NCBI GenBank assembly: GCA_023460875.1
Contig: JAEWOQ010000126.1
Span: 1-14,448 of the forward strand
DNA length: 14,448 nucleotides
Source of the DNA: Pseudomonadota bacterium
GTDB lineage: Bacteria; Myxococcota_A; Polyangia; Polyangiales; Polyangiaceae
Direction: 5' to 3'
The stretch's first letter is position 1; each line of letters starts with the position of its first letter. The translations under genes and the position numbers were made by a program. Positions 1 through 6,213 of this stretch are shown here, in pieces. Under the pieces are notes generated by a model. The model was not told the DNA's origin. It searched no databases and saw only the letters and a list, made by a program, of their open reading frames with translations.

Positions 1-498
1 GGCGCTGACGGCGGGCTCCTCCAGGGGAGTCAAGGTGGGCAGCAGCGCCGTGAGCGCCGCGACGTGCGCCTCCTCCATCGCGCGGACGCGCGCACGCACC
101 GCCGGCGGGTGGGGAACCTCCTCGAAGACAACCCGATGCAGCCGTGGGGCAGCCGCGTGGAGGTCGATCATCGCGCTGACCATCGCGCGCACCAATCCCT
201 CGAGGGACGGCGTCTCCGTTTGCAGCCAGCTCGAGAGCGCCTCGAGCTTCGCCTCCGCCTCGTCGAGGTGCCGACCGACGAGCGCCGCGACCAGCGCCTC
301 CTTGGAGGGGAAGTATTCGTACAGCGTGCCCACCGACACGCCCGCTCGCTTGGCGACGTGGTTCGTGGTCGTACCGGCCCACCCTCGGGTCACCAGAATC
401 CGAGCAGTGGCATCGAGGAGGTGCTCGACCGTGGCCAGGGCGCGCTCCTGGCGCGGCTTTCTACGGGGGGAGAGCTTCGAGCGTGATCGACTGGGCAT
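1..498 (-). CDS. TetR/AcrR-family transcriptional regulator (3' end cut by window edge)
   Basis: Read on the minus strand from the ATG at 498-496, the frame stays open for 166 codons to the left edge, so the stop codon and the C-terminus lie outside the window. The N-terminus is basic (MPSRSRSKLSPRRKPRQERA). A typical TetR DNA-binding domain follows at about residues 20-65: a helix with LLDATARILVTRGW, then VAKRAGVSVGTLYEYFPSKEAL, which is the helix-turn-helix and the family Y-x-F/Y-x-x-K signature. The remaining part (DEAEAKLEALSSWLQ and onward) is the helical ligand/dimer domain, as in many TetR proteins of unknown ligand. It is divergent from the membrane methyltransferase gene, with 53 bases between the two start codons, and palindromes in that gap are likely operators. 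It probably represses itself and that neighbour. The family is certain; the ligand is unknown. Confidence 0.9.
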   Translation of the reverse strand, partial: MPSRSRSKLSPRRKPRQERALATVEHLLDATARILVTRGWAGTTTNHVAKRAGVSVGTLYEYFPSKEALVAALVGRHLDEAEAKLEALSSWLQTETPSLEGLVRAMVSAMIDLHAAAPRLHRVVFEEVPHPPAVRARVRAMEEAHVAALTALLPTLTPLEEPAVSA

Positions 499-524
499 GA
501 GCGGGTGAAACCCGAGTAGCAGAA

Positions 525-540
525 CCGAGCAATCGCTCGG
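525..540. promoter_or_regulatory. Candidate TetR operator: inverted repeat in divergent intergenic region
   Basis: CCGAGC-AATC-GCTCGG is a perfect 6-bp inverted repeat with a 4-base spacer, midway between the divergent TetR and methyltransferase start codons. Size and place fit a TetR-dimer operator. It shares its last three bases with the next palindrome. Function is inferred from position only. Confidence 0.4.
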
Positions 541-550
541 ATATTATCCG
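538..550. promoter_or_regulatory. Second palindrome with embedded -10-like box, abutting the methyltransferase start
   Basis: CGGATATTATCCG is a perfect 13-base palindrome around a central T. It contains TATTAT (542-547), which matches five of six bases of the sigma-70 -10 consensus on the plus strand. It ends one base before the ATG at 552. If TATTAT is the real -10 box, transcription would start at about 553-555. The upstream methyltransferase ATG would then be leaderless or unused, favouring the ATG at 570. A repressor bound here would block the promoter directly. Confidence 0.35.
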
Positions 551-551
551 C

Positions 552-1157
552 ATGCGCATCGTGGTCGCCATGGAGCTCCTGGTTTTCCTGTTGCTGGCGT
601 TCGGCGTCCGCTCGTTCCTCCAGTGGCGCGCGACGGGGAGCACGGGGTTCGTCGGGATCCGCAGGGGCGCCGGGGCGCTGGAACGGGTCGCTGGTGTCAC
701 GATGGTGCTCGCCCTCGCGCTGGCGCCGCTAGCGCCCTGGGTAGGGGAGCCCCTCTGGGAAGGTGGGCACGGGTTCGGCGCGGCCCTCGGACTCGTCGGG
801 ATCGCGTCGACGTTCGTCGCGCAAGTGCAGATGGGCCGCTCCTGGCGCATCGGCGTCGACCCCTCCGACCACACCGAGCTGGTGACGACGGGGACCTTCG
901 CCCTCGTGCGCAACCCGATCTTCAGCGCGATGCTGCTCGTCTCCCTGGGCCTCGCCCTCGCCGTGCCGACACCACTCGCGCTCACGCTGCCGCCACTGCT
1001 CCTCTTCGCGCTCGAGCTCCAGGTGCGCCTCGTCGAAGAGCCCTATCTCGTCCGCACCCACGGGGCGCCGTACCTCGACTGGGCGTCGCGCACGGGACGC
1101 TTCATCCCTGGGGTTGGGCGCCTGAGGGTCCCCTCGCACGTGAACCGAGCGCGGTGA
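552..1157 (+). CDS. Isoprenylcysteine carboxyl methyltransferase-family membrane protein
   Basis: A 201-residue polytopic membrane protein. Hydrophobic segments lie at about residues 8-20, 45-63, 76-92 and 125-155. The C-terminal half carries the signature of the ICMT/phospholipid methyltransferase group: MGRSWRIGVDP (94-104), LVTTGTFALVRNP (110-122, with the R-N-P that contacts S-adenosylmethionine), and the EEPYLVRTHGAPYLDW block (162-177). Bacterial members act on lipids or other small hydrophobic substrates at the inner membrane; the substrate here cannot be read from sequence. The ATG at 552 follows a palindrome directly and has no Shine-Dalgarno sequence. The in-frame ATG at 570 (MELLVFLLLAF) is an equally credible start. 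It is probably controlled by the divergent TetR gene. The family call is firm, the start uncertain. Confidence 0.85.
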   Translation: MRIVVAMELLVFLLLAFGVRSFLQWRATGSTGFVGIRRGAGALERVAGVTMVLALALAPLAPWVGEPLWEGGHGFGAALGLVGIASTFVAQVQMGRSWRIGVDPSDHTELVTTGTFALVRNPIFSAMLLVSLGLALAVPTPLALTLPPLLLFALELQVRLVEEPYLVRTHGAPYLDWASRTGRFIPGVGRLRVPSHVNRAR

Positions 1158-1175
1158 AAATGGGCCATTTCAACT

Positions 1176-1196
1176 GAGGGGCCGTGATGCGCCCTC
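1176..1196 (+). terminator. Weak hairpin after the methyltransferase gene
   Basis: GAGGGGC (1176-1182) can pair with GCGCCCTC (1189-1196) around a 6-base loop, with one bulged G, starting 19 bases after the stop codon. No T-run follows, so intrinsic termination is doubtful, although such T-poor hairpins are common in GC-rich genomes. Confidence 0.25.
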
Positions 1197-1237
1197 TCTC
1201 CGCCGCGTGCTCGACACCGACGGCGCCGACGGCGGCC

Positions 1238-1256
1238 CCTAGGACAGTTGACCTAG
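1238..1256. promoter_or_regulatory. TetR operator 1 of the tetR-yciI-tag operon
   Basis: CCTAGGACAGTTGACCTAG is an imperfect palindrome with half-site CTAGGACA on the left and its degenerate mirror on the right. It overlaps the -35 box (TTGACC, 1248-1253). A sister site lies 31 bp downstream, centre to centre, about three helical turns, so both would sit on the same face of the DNA. Confidence 0.7.
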
Positions 1257-1276
1257 CGCTCCTGGTCGCCTAGGAT
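1248..1276 (+). promoter_or_regulatory. Sigma-70-like promoter of the tetR-yciI-tag operon
   Basis: TTGACC (1248-1253, five of six matches to the -35 consensus) and TAGGAT (1271-1276, four of six to the -10) are separated by exactly 17 bases. Each box is embedded in one copy of the CTAGGACA-type palindrome, as expected for an autorepressed TetR promoter. The start of transcription would be about 1282-1285, some 60 bases before the preferred GTG. Confidence 0.6.
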
Positions 1277-1287
1277 ACTTGTCCTAG
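1269..1287. promoter_or_regulatory. TetR operator 2 of the tetR-yciI-tag operon
   Basis: CCTAGGATACTTGTCCTAG is an imperfect palindrome. Its right arm read on the minus strand is CTAGGACA, identical to the left half of operator 1. It covers the -10 box and the likely transcription start, so binding would exclude RNA polymerase. Confidence 0.7.
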
Positions 1288-1344
1288 AGGGACCTTGCCC
1301 GAGAGACGAGCGCAGCATTGAACGCCCACCCTACGAAGGACCCA

Positions 1345-1956
1345 GTGAGTACCCGCGAGCGGATCGTGCAGGCCGCCGACGACCTGTTCTACCGGCAGGG
1401 CTTCGAGCCCACGTCCTTCGCCGACATCGCCGAGGCCGTGAAGATCTCGCGCGGCAACTTCTACCATCACTTCAAGTCGAAGGACGACATCCTCGACGCC
1501 GTGGTGCAGGTTCGCGTCGCCGGGACGCGGCAGATGCTCGAGCGCTGGGAAGCGCGGGGAGCTAGCCCGCGGGAGCGCATCGGATCGTTCATCGACATCT
1601 TGATCGGGAACCAGTCGCTGATCCTGAAGTACGGCTGCCCCGTGGGAACCCTGTGCACCGAGCTCGCGAAGCTGAAGCACCCCGCGCTCCCCGAGGCCAA
1701 CGCCCTCTTCACGCTGTTCCGCATCTGGCTGCGACGGCAGCTCGAGCTCCTCGGTCGTGCCGACGCCGATTGGATCGCGATGCAGCTCCTGGCGCGCTCT
1801 CAAGGAGCCGCGACCCTCGCCAACGCCTTCCACGACGAGGAGTTTCTCCGGCGCGAGGTCGACGAGATTCACGCCTGGCTCGATGCGACGCTGGAAAACC
1901 CCTCGCGCCGGAGATCCAGGGCAATGAAGGTTCGAAACCCAGGCAAGGAGTGCTGA
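1345..1956 (+). CDS. TetR/AcrR-family transcriptional regulator, likely autorepressor
   Basis: A 203-residue TetR protein. The DNA-binding domain spans about residues 4-52: ERIVQAADDLFYRQGFEPTSF, then IAEAVKISRGNFYHHFKSKDDIL with the recognition helix and the Y-H-H-F-K-S-K family motif. The C-terminal part is helical and contains GCPVGTLC (97-104), giving two cysteines (98 and 104) six residues apart, with another cysteine at the very C-terminus. I prefer the GTG at 1345 because GAAGGA (1335-1340) precedes it and because family members begin close to the first helix. A TTG at 1318 in the same frame would add nine residues without a clear ribosome site. It is first in an operon with a YciI-like gene (three bases apart) and tag. 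Two palindromes over its promoter imply autoregulation. Ligand unknown; a thiol-reactive or alkylating signal is only a guess from the cysteines and from tag. Confidence 0.92.
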   Translation: MSTRERIVQAADDLFYRQGFEPTSFADIAEAVKISRGNFYHHFKSKDDILDAVVQVRVAGTRQMLERWEARGASPRERIGSFIDILIGNQSLILKYGCPVGTLCTELAKLKHPALPEANALFTLFRIWLRRQLELLGRADADWIAMQLLARSQGAATLANAFHDEEFLRREVDEIHAWLDATLENPSRRRSRAMKVRNPGKEC

Positions 1957-1959
1957 TTC

Positions 1960-2253
1960 GTGTTCATCGTCTTTCTTCGGTTTTCGGGCCAGCGGGAGCA
2001 GGCCGCCACGTTCATGGCGGGCCACAAGGCTTGGATCGATCAGGGGGTCGAGGACGGGGTGCTTCTCCTCGTCGGCAGCCTCCAGCCCAACGGCGGCGGC
2101 GCCATCCTCGCCCACGGCGTGTCGCGTGCCGACCTCGAGCGTCGCGTACAGCTCGATCCGTTCGTCGAGCACCAGGTGGTGACGGCCGAGATCGTCGAAG
2201 TGGCACCGTCGAGGGTCGACGAGCGTCTGCGCTTTCTCGTGGAGGCTCCGTGA
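1960..2253 (+). CDS. YciI-like (YCII domain) protein
   Basis: A 97-residue protein matching the YCII family, a small alpha/beta-barrel fold related to dimeric ferredoxin-like enzymes. Visible features are the N-terminal strand MFIVFLRFSG, a helix with the family histidine (MAGHKAWIDQGVEDG, His22), the strand-turn LLLVGSLQPNGGGAIL, and the C-terminal PFVEHQVVTAEIVEV. The start is GTG at 1960, preceded nine bases earlier by a clear AAGGAG (1945-1950), which lies in the end of the regulator gene. The downstream tag gene overlaps its stop by four bases (GTGA), so the two are translationally coupled. YCII proteins have been linked to detoxification-type lyase or hydrolase activity and some to a dehydrochlorinase fold, but most have no known reaction. 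Its pairing with a repair glycosylase suggests a stress role; this is inference. Confidence 0.85.
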   Translation: MFIVFLRFSGQREQAATFMAGHKAWIDQGVEDGVLLLVGSLQPNGGGAILAHGVSRADLERRVQLDPFVEHQVVTAEIVEVAPSRVDERLRFLVEAP

Positions 2254-2924
2254 CGAGCGGGTTCGTCGCGCCCGACGGAAAGACGCGCTGTCGATGGAGC
2301 GCAGCGGCGCCCGAGTTCCTCGAGTATCACGACACGGAGTGGGGCTTTCCCGTCGTCGACGATCAGCGGCTCTTCGAGAAGCTGAGCCTCGAGGGATTCC
2401 AGTCGGGGTTGAGCTGGCGGACCATCCTCGCCAAGCGCGAGAACTTTCGCCGCGCTTTTCATGGCTTCGACTTGGAGCGCATCGCACGCTTCACCGAGCG
2501 GGACGTGGAGCGACTCCTCGCCGACGAAGGCATCGTGAGGCACCGCGGCAAGATCGAGGCGGTGATCGAAAACGCACGGCGAGCGAAGGAGCTCGTGCAG
2601 CAGGAGGGCTCGTTGGCCGCGTTCCTTTGGAGCTTCGAGCCCAGCGCGCGTCCGGCGTCGCGCGCACAGAGTGAGTCGGTTTCGCCCGAGTCGAAGGCCC
2701 TCGCCAGCGCGCTCAAGAAGCGCGGCTGGAAGTTCGTCGGTCCCACGACGGTGTTCGCCTTCATGCAAGCGATGGGACTGATCAACGACCACGTCCCCGG
2801 GTGCGTCGTCCGAAAACGGGTGGAGCTGGCGCGGAAAGAGTTCGTGCGCCCCACCCGGAGGACGAGCGACGACGTCACCGCAGCCGCCAACGGGAGCCGT
2901 AGGAGGGCGTCACCGGCTCGATGA
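2250..2924 (+). CDS. tag: DNA-3-methyladenine glycosylase I
   Basis: A 224-residue Tag enzyme. It excises 3-methyladenine from alkylated DNA as the first step of base excision repair in the cytoplasm. Family features are all present: the N-terminal zinc ligands Cys14 (TRCRWS) and His27 (EYHDTEWG), the C-terminal ligands His181 and Cys185 (LINDHVPGC), and the glutamate in LEGFQSGLSW (Glu48), which corresponds to Glu38 of the E. coli enzyme. The helix-hairpin-helix region around DEGIVRHRGKIEAVIENA is also clear. The start is the GTG at 2250 that overlaps the YciI stop, with GGAGG at 2241-2245. The frame stays open upstream, but that part is a shadow of the two preceding genes. It is longer than the usual 185-195 residues because of a basic tail of about 30 residues (RRTSDDVTAAANGSRRRASPAR). 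Last gene of the TetR-controlled operon; convergent with the ebo operon. Confidence 0.96.
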   Translation: MTSGFVAPDGKTRCRWSAAAPEFLEYHDTEWGFPVVDDQRLFEKLSLEGFQSGLSWRTILAKRENFRRAFHGFDLERIARFTERDVERLLADEGIVRHRGKIEAVIENARRAKELVQQEGSLAAFLWSFEPSARPASRAQSESVSPESKALASALKKRGWKFVGPTTVFAFMQAMGLINDHVPGCVVRKRVELARKEFVRPTRRTSDDVTAAANGSRRRASPAR

Positions 2925-2965
2925 CGTTCCGGTCGCTCCCGTCGTCCCGCTCGACGGCCGCGGCC

Positions 2966-4399
2966 TCAACCTTCCACGGCGGCGCCGGCCCGCGACTGCG
3001 CCGGCGACCCCGACGCTGAGCGCTCCCCGTCGAACACGTGGGACAGGAGCAGATCCCGCACGCCCGTCGCCGCCACGGGGCCCTCGGGGATCAGCTCGGG
3101 GGCGCTGCTGAGGAAGACCGGACCGTCGTTGGGGTCGTCGGTGACGCGGCCGTGGGAGCCCCGCACGATATTCGCGTCGAGCCCGATGACGTCGAGGAGG
3201 TTCCGGAAACCGAGCTTCTTGCCGAGGACGCGCCGCGCGGCCTTCAGCTTGGGGAACGCGAGGCGCGGATCGAAGAACAGCTCCACGGGGTCGTAGCCGG
3301 GCTTTCTGTGGATATCGACGGTGCGGGCGTAGTCCGGGGCGACCGCGTCGTCCTCCCAGAAGTAATACGTGAACCAGCGATCCGCGCGGCTGAGGGCGAC
3401 CAGCTCGCCGCTGCGGCGATGATCCAAGCCGAACGCCGCCTGCTCCTCGCGATCCAACAACCGCTCGACGCCGTCCACCCGCTCGAGCACCCGACGGACC
3501 TCGGCGACGCGCGAAGGGTCACGTACGTACACGTGGGCGAGCTGATGGTCGGCCACGGCGAACGCGTCGCTGGCGCCCGCGTCGAGCAGCTCCCGCCCCT
3601 GCTCCCTCCGGATCGCGATCAGACCCGCCTCGCGCAACGCGCGGTTGAGGTGCACCGGCCCCGTCACCTCCGTGATCCCGTACTCCGAGAGCACCACCAC
3701 CCGCGCCCCCGCGGCCTCCGCCATGTCGATGAGCTCACCGCACAGGGCGTCCACCTCCCGCAGGGCGGGCGCGACCCGCGGATCACGCGGCCCCAAACGC
3801 TGCAGGTCGTAGTCGAGGTGCGGCAGGTACGCGAGCGTCAGGGTGGGCCGCTTCGTCTCGAAGACGCGCTTCGTCGCGTCGGTGATCCAGCGGCTGGAGC
3901 GCAGATCCGCGAGGGGGCCCCAGAAGTTGAACAGGGGGAAGGTGCCGAGGGCGCCGTTCAGCTCGTCCCGGAGCTCGCTCGGGTGCGCGTAGACGTCCGG
4001 CAGCTTCCGTCCGTCCGCCGGATACATGGGCCGCGGCGTCACGGACCAATCGGCGCTGGAGTACATGTTGTACCACCAGAACATCTTGGCGCAGGTGAAG
4101 CTCGGATCGCGCTCCCGCCCCAGCTCCCACACCTTCTTGCCCGCGACCAGGTGGTTCGACTGCCGCCACAGCCACACCTCCGCGAGGTCGCGGAAGTACC
4201 AGCCGTTGGCGACGATCCCGTGCTCTCGGGGCAGCGCGCCCGTCACGAAGGTGGACTGTACGGAGCAGGTGACCGCGGGGGTGATGGTGGCGAGCGGGCG
4301 CTGAGCGCCCTTCTTCGCCAAGCGCGCCAGGTGCGGCGTGTGCTCCCCGATGAGCCGCGGCGTGAGCCCCACCACCAGCAGGGCGAGGGTGCGTTGCAT
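2966..4399 (-). CDS. eboF: EboF-like alkaline phosphatase superfamily protein (nucleotide pyrophosphatase/phosphodiesterase type)
   Basis: A 477-residue protein of the type I phosphodiesterase/nucleotide pyrophosphatase branch. The N-terminus has VVGLTPRLIGEHTPHLARLA (9-28). TPAVTCSVQSTFVTG follows (40-54), where Thr44 sits at the nucleophile position; then HGIVANGWYFRDL; LPHLDYDLQ (192-199, with His194 and Asp196); and GSHGR (His416) near the end. Two usual metal-ligand sites are changed: the first-strand Asp is absent (V-V-G-L), and the usual Ser-Asp-His-Gly is Ser-Glu-Tyr-Gly (238-241). The long block around FWWYNMYSSADWSVTPRPMYPADGRK is, from memory, shared with proteins from ebo clusters, where eboF is this gene. 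No signal peptide is visible. Its ATG overlaps the eboB stop by one base (TGATG), so it is the last gene of a coupled operon. Family certain, eboF identity likely, catalysis open. Confidence 0.85.
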   Translation of the reverse strand: MQRTLALLVVGLTPRLIGEHTPHLARLAKKGAQRPLATITPAVTCSVQSTFVTGALPREHGIVANGWYFRDLAEVWLWRQSNHLVAGKKVWELGRERDPSFTCAKMFWWYNMYSSADWSVTPRPMYPADGRKLPDVYAHPSELRDELNGALGTFPLFNFWGPLADLRSSRWITDATKRVFETKRPTLTLAYLPHLDYDLQRLGPRDPRVAPALREVDALCGELIDMAEAAGARVVVLSEYGITEVTGPVHLNRALREAGLIAIRREQGRELLDAGASDAFAVADHQLAHVYVRDPSRVAEVRRVLERVDGVERLLDREEQAAFGLDHRRSGELVALSRADRWFTYYFWEDDAVAPDYARTVDIHRKPGYDPVELFFDPRLAFPKLKAARRVLGKKLGFRNLLDVIGLDANIVRGSHGRVTDDPNDGPVFLSSAPELIPEGPVAATGVRDLLLSHVFDGERSASGSPAQSRAGAAVEG

Positions 4400-5313
4400 C
4401 AGCCCGCGTCCACCCGCGGCGCCTGCCCCCGGAGCACCGAGTTGCCCTCGAAGAGCTCCCGCTGATCCACCCCGCGCGCTCCTTCCAGCCGCTCTGCCTC
4501 CAGCCCTGCCTCCAGGCGAGCGAGGGGCAGGCGCCCGCTCTGGGCGAAGAAGGTCACGGGGTTGTTCCAGCAGATCGTGTCCACGACCCCTTGCCCGAGG
4601 CCCGCGTCCAGGAACGCTTGCGCCGTCTTGGGCACCTTGAGGGGATCGCTCTGCCCCCAGTCCGCGGCGGAGTTCACGATGATGCGCTCGGCGCCGTACT
4701 TCTGGACGAGGCTGACCATGCGCGCCTCGTCCATCTTGGTGTCGGGGTAGATCGAGTGACCCGCCCAGCAGCCCGTGTCGAGCACGAGGGGCAACGTGAT
4801 CTCGTTGTTGTGGTCGATCAGGGCGAGCTCCTCGGGGAAGCCCACCTCCTTGATCAGCGCCAGGGTCCGCTCGGTGCCGCGCTTCTTGTCGCGGTGGGGC
4901 GTGTGGATGAGCGCAGGCAACCCGAACTCCTTCGCGAGCTCGAGCTGGCGCGCGAAGATCTGCTCCTCACGCGGCGTGACGTCGTCGTAGCCGATCTCCC
5001 CCACCGCCACGACGCCCTCCTTCTCGAGGTAGAGGGGCAAGAGCTCCATCACCCCTTCCGCCAGGGCATCGGTGTTCGCCTCCTTCGGGTTGAGGCCGAT
5101 GGTGCAGTAGTGCTGGATGCCGTACTGGCTCGCTCGAAAGCGCTCCCAGCCGAGCAACGACAAGAAGTAGTCCTCGAAGCTGCCCACGTGGGTGCGGGGC
5201 TGCCCCAGCCAGAAGGCGGGCTCGATCAGGGCGACGATGCCTGCCCGAGCCATGCGCTCGTAGTCGTCCGTGGTCCGGCTCGTCATGTGGATGTGGGGGT
5301 CGATCAGCTTCAT
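4399..5313 (-). CDS. eboB: EboB-like TatD-family metal-dependent hydrolase
   Basis: A 304-residue TIM-barrel protein of the TatD group in the amidohydrolase superfamily. Metal-site residues are visible in order: His7-x-His9 (DPHIHM), Glu106 (AVGEIGYDD), His137 (LIHTPHRD), His168 (LIDHNNE) and Asp218 (NSAADWG). The C-terminal TICWNNPVTFFAQSGRL resembles the end of ebo-cluster TatD proteins, which are distinct from the housekeeping DNase TatD. TatD enzymes are cytoplasmic nucleases or hydrolases; the natural substrate of EboB is not established. The start overlaps the eboA stop by four bases (ATGA) and its stop overlaps the next gene by one base, so all three genes are translationally coupled. 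The ebo clusters of cyanobacteria, pseudomonads and others are linked to processing or trafficking of secondary metabolites. About 45 residues after the barrel are variable. Confidence 0.9.
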   Translation of the reverse strand: MKLIDPHIHMTSRTTDDYERMARAGIVALIEPAFWLGQPRTHVGSFEDYFLSLLGWERFRASQYGIQHYCTIGLNPKEANTDALAEGVMELLPLYLEKEGVVAVGEIGYDDVTPREEQIFARQLELAKEFGLPALIHTPHRDKKRGTERTLALIKEVGFPEELALIDHNNEITLPLVLDTGCWAGHSIYPDTKMDEARMVSLVQKYGAERIIVNSAADWGQSDPLKVPKTAQAFLDAGLGQGVVDTICWNNPVTFFAQSGRLPLARLEAGLEAERLEGARGVDQRELFEGNSVLRGQAPRVDAG

Positions 5314-6056
5314 CGCGAGGGCTCCTCGGAGAGGGTGGTGGTCGTCGTCGCCGCGGCAGGCGACGCCATGCGGCGGATCCTGGAGATGTCGTCGGGCACG
5401 GAGCGCCCGGCGGCGCGGCGCTCGTTCTCGTAGTCCCCGACCATGCGCTGGAGCTCGGGGGTGACGCGCTCTGCGAGCCCCCAGGTGCGCTCATGGCTCA
5501 CGCCCAGGAACATCGCCTTCATCAGCATCTGGAAGAGGGCGCCGTCCGGCATGTGCCGCGCGGGGAACGGGTTGTCCGAGCACAGGGCGGAGAAGACGGA
5601 CACGTCGTTGGTGCGGCACGCCTCACTTGCGAGCTCGACGAAGCGCTCCGGTGACGGCAGCCACGGCAGCGCCCGCAACACGCTCTGCTGCTCTCGCTCG
5701 CCGCCGGTGCGATAGAGGGTGGTGACGGCGCCAGGCACCTCCGCGGCGGGGAGCACCTCCGCGGCGCCCAGGACGAGGGCCACCCGCGCGACGTGATCCG
5801 CCGTGAAGAACGCCGGGCTCGCGACGCCTTCCAGGCCGCCCGAGCACTCGCTGGGCGCGAGGGCCCGCTGGGGCACGAGGCGACCCAGCCGCGCGAACTG
5901 CACCCGCAGGGTCGTCAGCCGCGGAGCGCCGCCCACCGCGGCGATGGCCTCCCGCACCGCCTGCGCCGCCTCCGAAGCGCCGCCCTGCTCGAGGAAGCAA
6001 ACCCAGTCCCCGCCCTCCGGTGAGGGCGCATCGTCGCACCTACCCTCCGATCCCAT
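5310..6056 (-). CDS. eboA: EboA domain-containing protein
   Basis: A 248-residue, mostly helical soluble protein. The C-terminal half carries the features I associate with EboA: LYRTGGEREQQSVLRALPWL (114-133); then, at about 162-185, an Asn-Pro-Phe-Pro-Ala-Arg segment leading to Pro-Asp, Gln-Met, Lys-Ala and Phe-Leu-Gly; then ELQRMVGDYENERRAAGR (201-218). The reaction is unknown; EboA has no recognised catalytic motif. It is the first gene of the eboA-eboB-eboF operon and overlaps eboB by ATGA. The start is the ATG at 6056 with GAGGG just upstream, closer than ideal. The first 25 residues look low-complexity, so the true start could be a little further in. The tail after residue 232 (AAATTTTTLSEEPSR) is also low-complexity. 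EboA calls were made by recall of the family, not by alignment. Confidence 0.82.
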   Translation of the reverse strand: MGSEGRCDDAPSPEGGDWVCFLEQGGASEAAQAVREAIAAVGGAPRLTTLRVQFARLGRLVPQRALAPSECSGGLEGVASPAFFTADHVARVALVLGAAEVLPAAEVPGAVTTLYRTGGEREQQSVLRALPWLPSPERFVELASEACRTNDVSVFSALCSDNPFPARHMPDGALFQMLMKAMFLGVSHERTWGLAERVTPELQRMVGDYENERRAAGRSVPDDISRIRRMASPAAATTTTTLSEEPSR

Positions 6057-6160
6057 CCCTCAGCAGCATACGCGCATCGGCGCAGAACCGAAGGACCGTC
6101 GAACCCTGCAGGGACCCCGAGCGAGGCCCCCTCGACCCGCGTACCGTGCGCGCGAACCGC

Positions 6161-6202
6161 GGGAGTAGAAACGTACACTCCCCACGGGCTCGCGAAGCCG
6201 TG
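6161..6202 (-). terminator. Two small hairpins between the lipoprotein gene and eboA
   Basis: GGGAGT (6161-6166) pairs with ACTCCC (6177-6182) around ten bases. Next to it CACGG (6183-6187) pairs with CCGTG (6198-6202) around a GCTCGCGAAG core. Both follow the end of the minus-strand lipoprotein gene (stop at 6214) and precede eboA. They may act as a terminator or as leader structure for the ebo operon. No T-run supports termination; low confidence. Confidence 0.25.
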
Positions 6203-6213
6203 TGATCGCGACC

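Noticed and set aside
35..508. Plus-strand open frames across 35-508
   Set aside because: They lie opposite the minus-strand TetR gene, which has an unmistakable helix-turn-helix. Their Arg/Ser/Ala-rich translation is typical of antisense frames in GC-rich DNA.
1217..1234. Tandem CCGACGGCG pair before the TetR operators
   Set aside because: Only two copies of a GC-rich 9-mer, not aligned with promoter or operator features; likely chance.
2983..3006. Hairpin CGCCGGC/GCCGGCG as terminator for tag
   Set aside because: It lies inside the 3' coding end of the eboF-like gene, has a 10-base loop and no T-run, and such GC stems are expected by chance in this composition.
3038..4465. 475-codon plus-strand frame opposite the eboF-like gene
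   Set aside because: The translation is Arg/Gly/Val/His-rich with no recognisable motif, while the opposite strand encodes a clear phosphodiesterase-type protein. It is a shadow.
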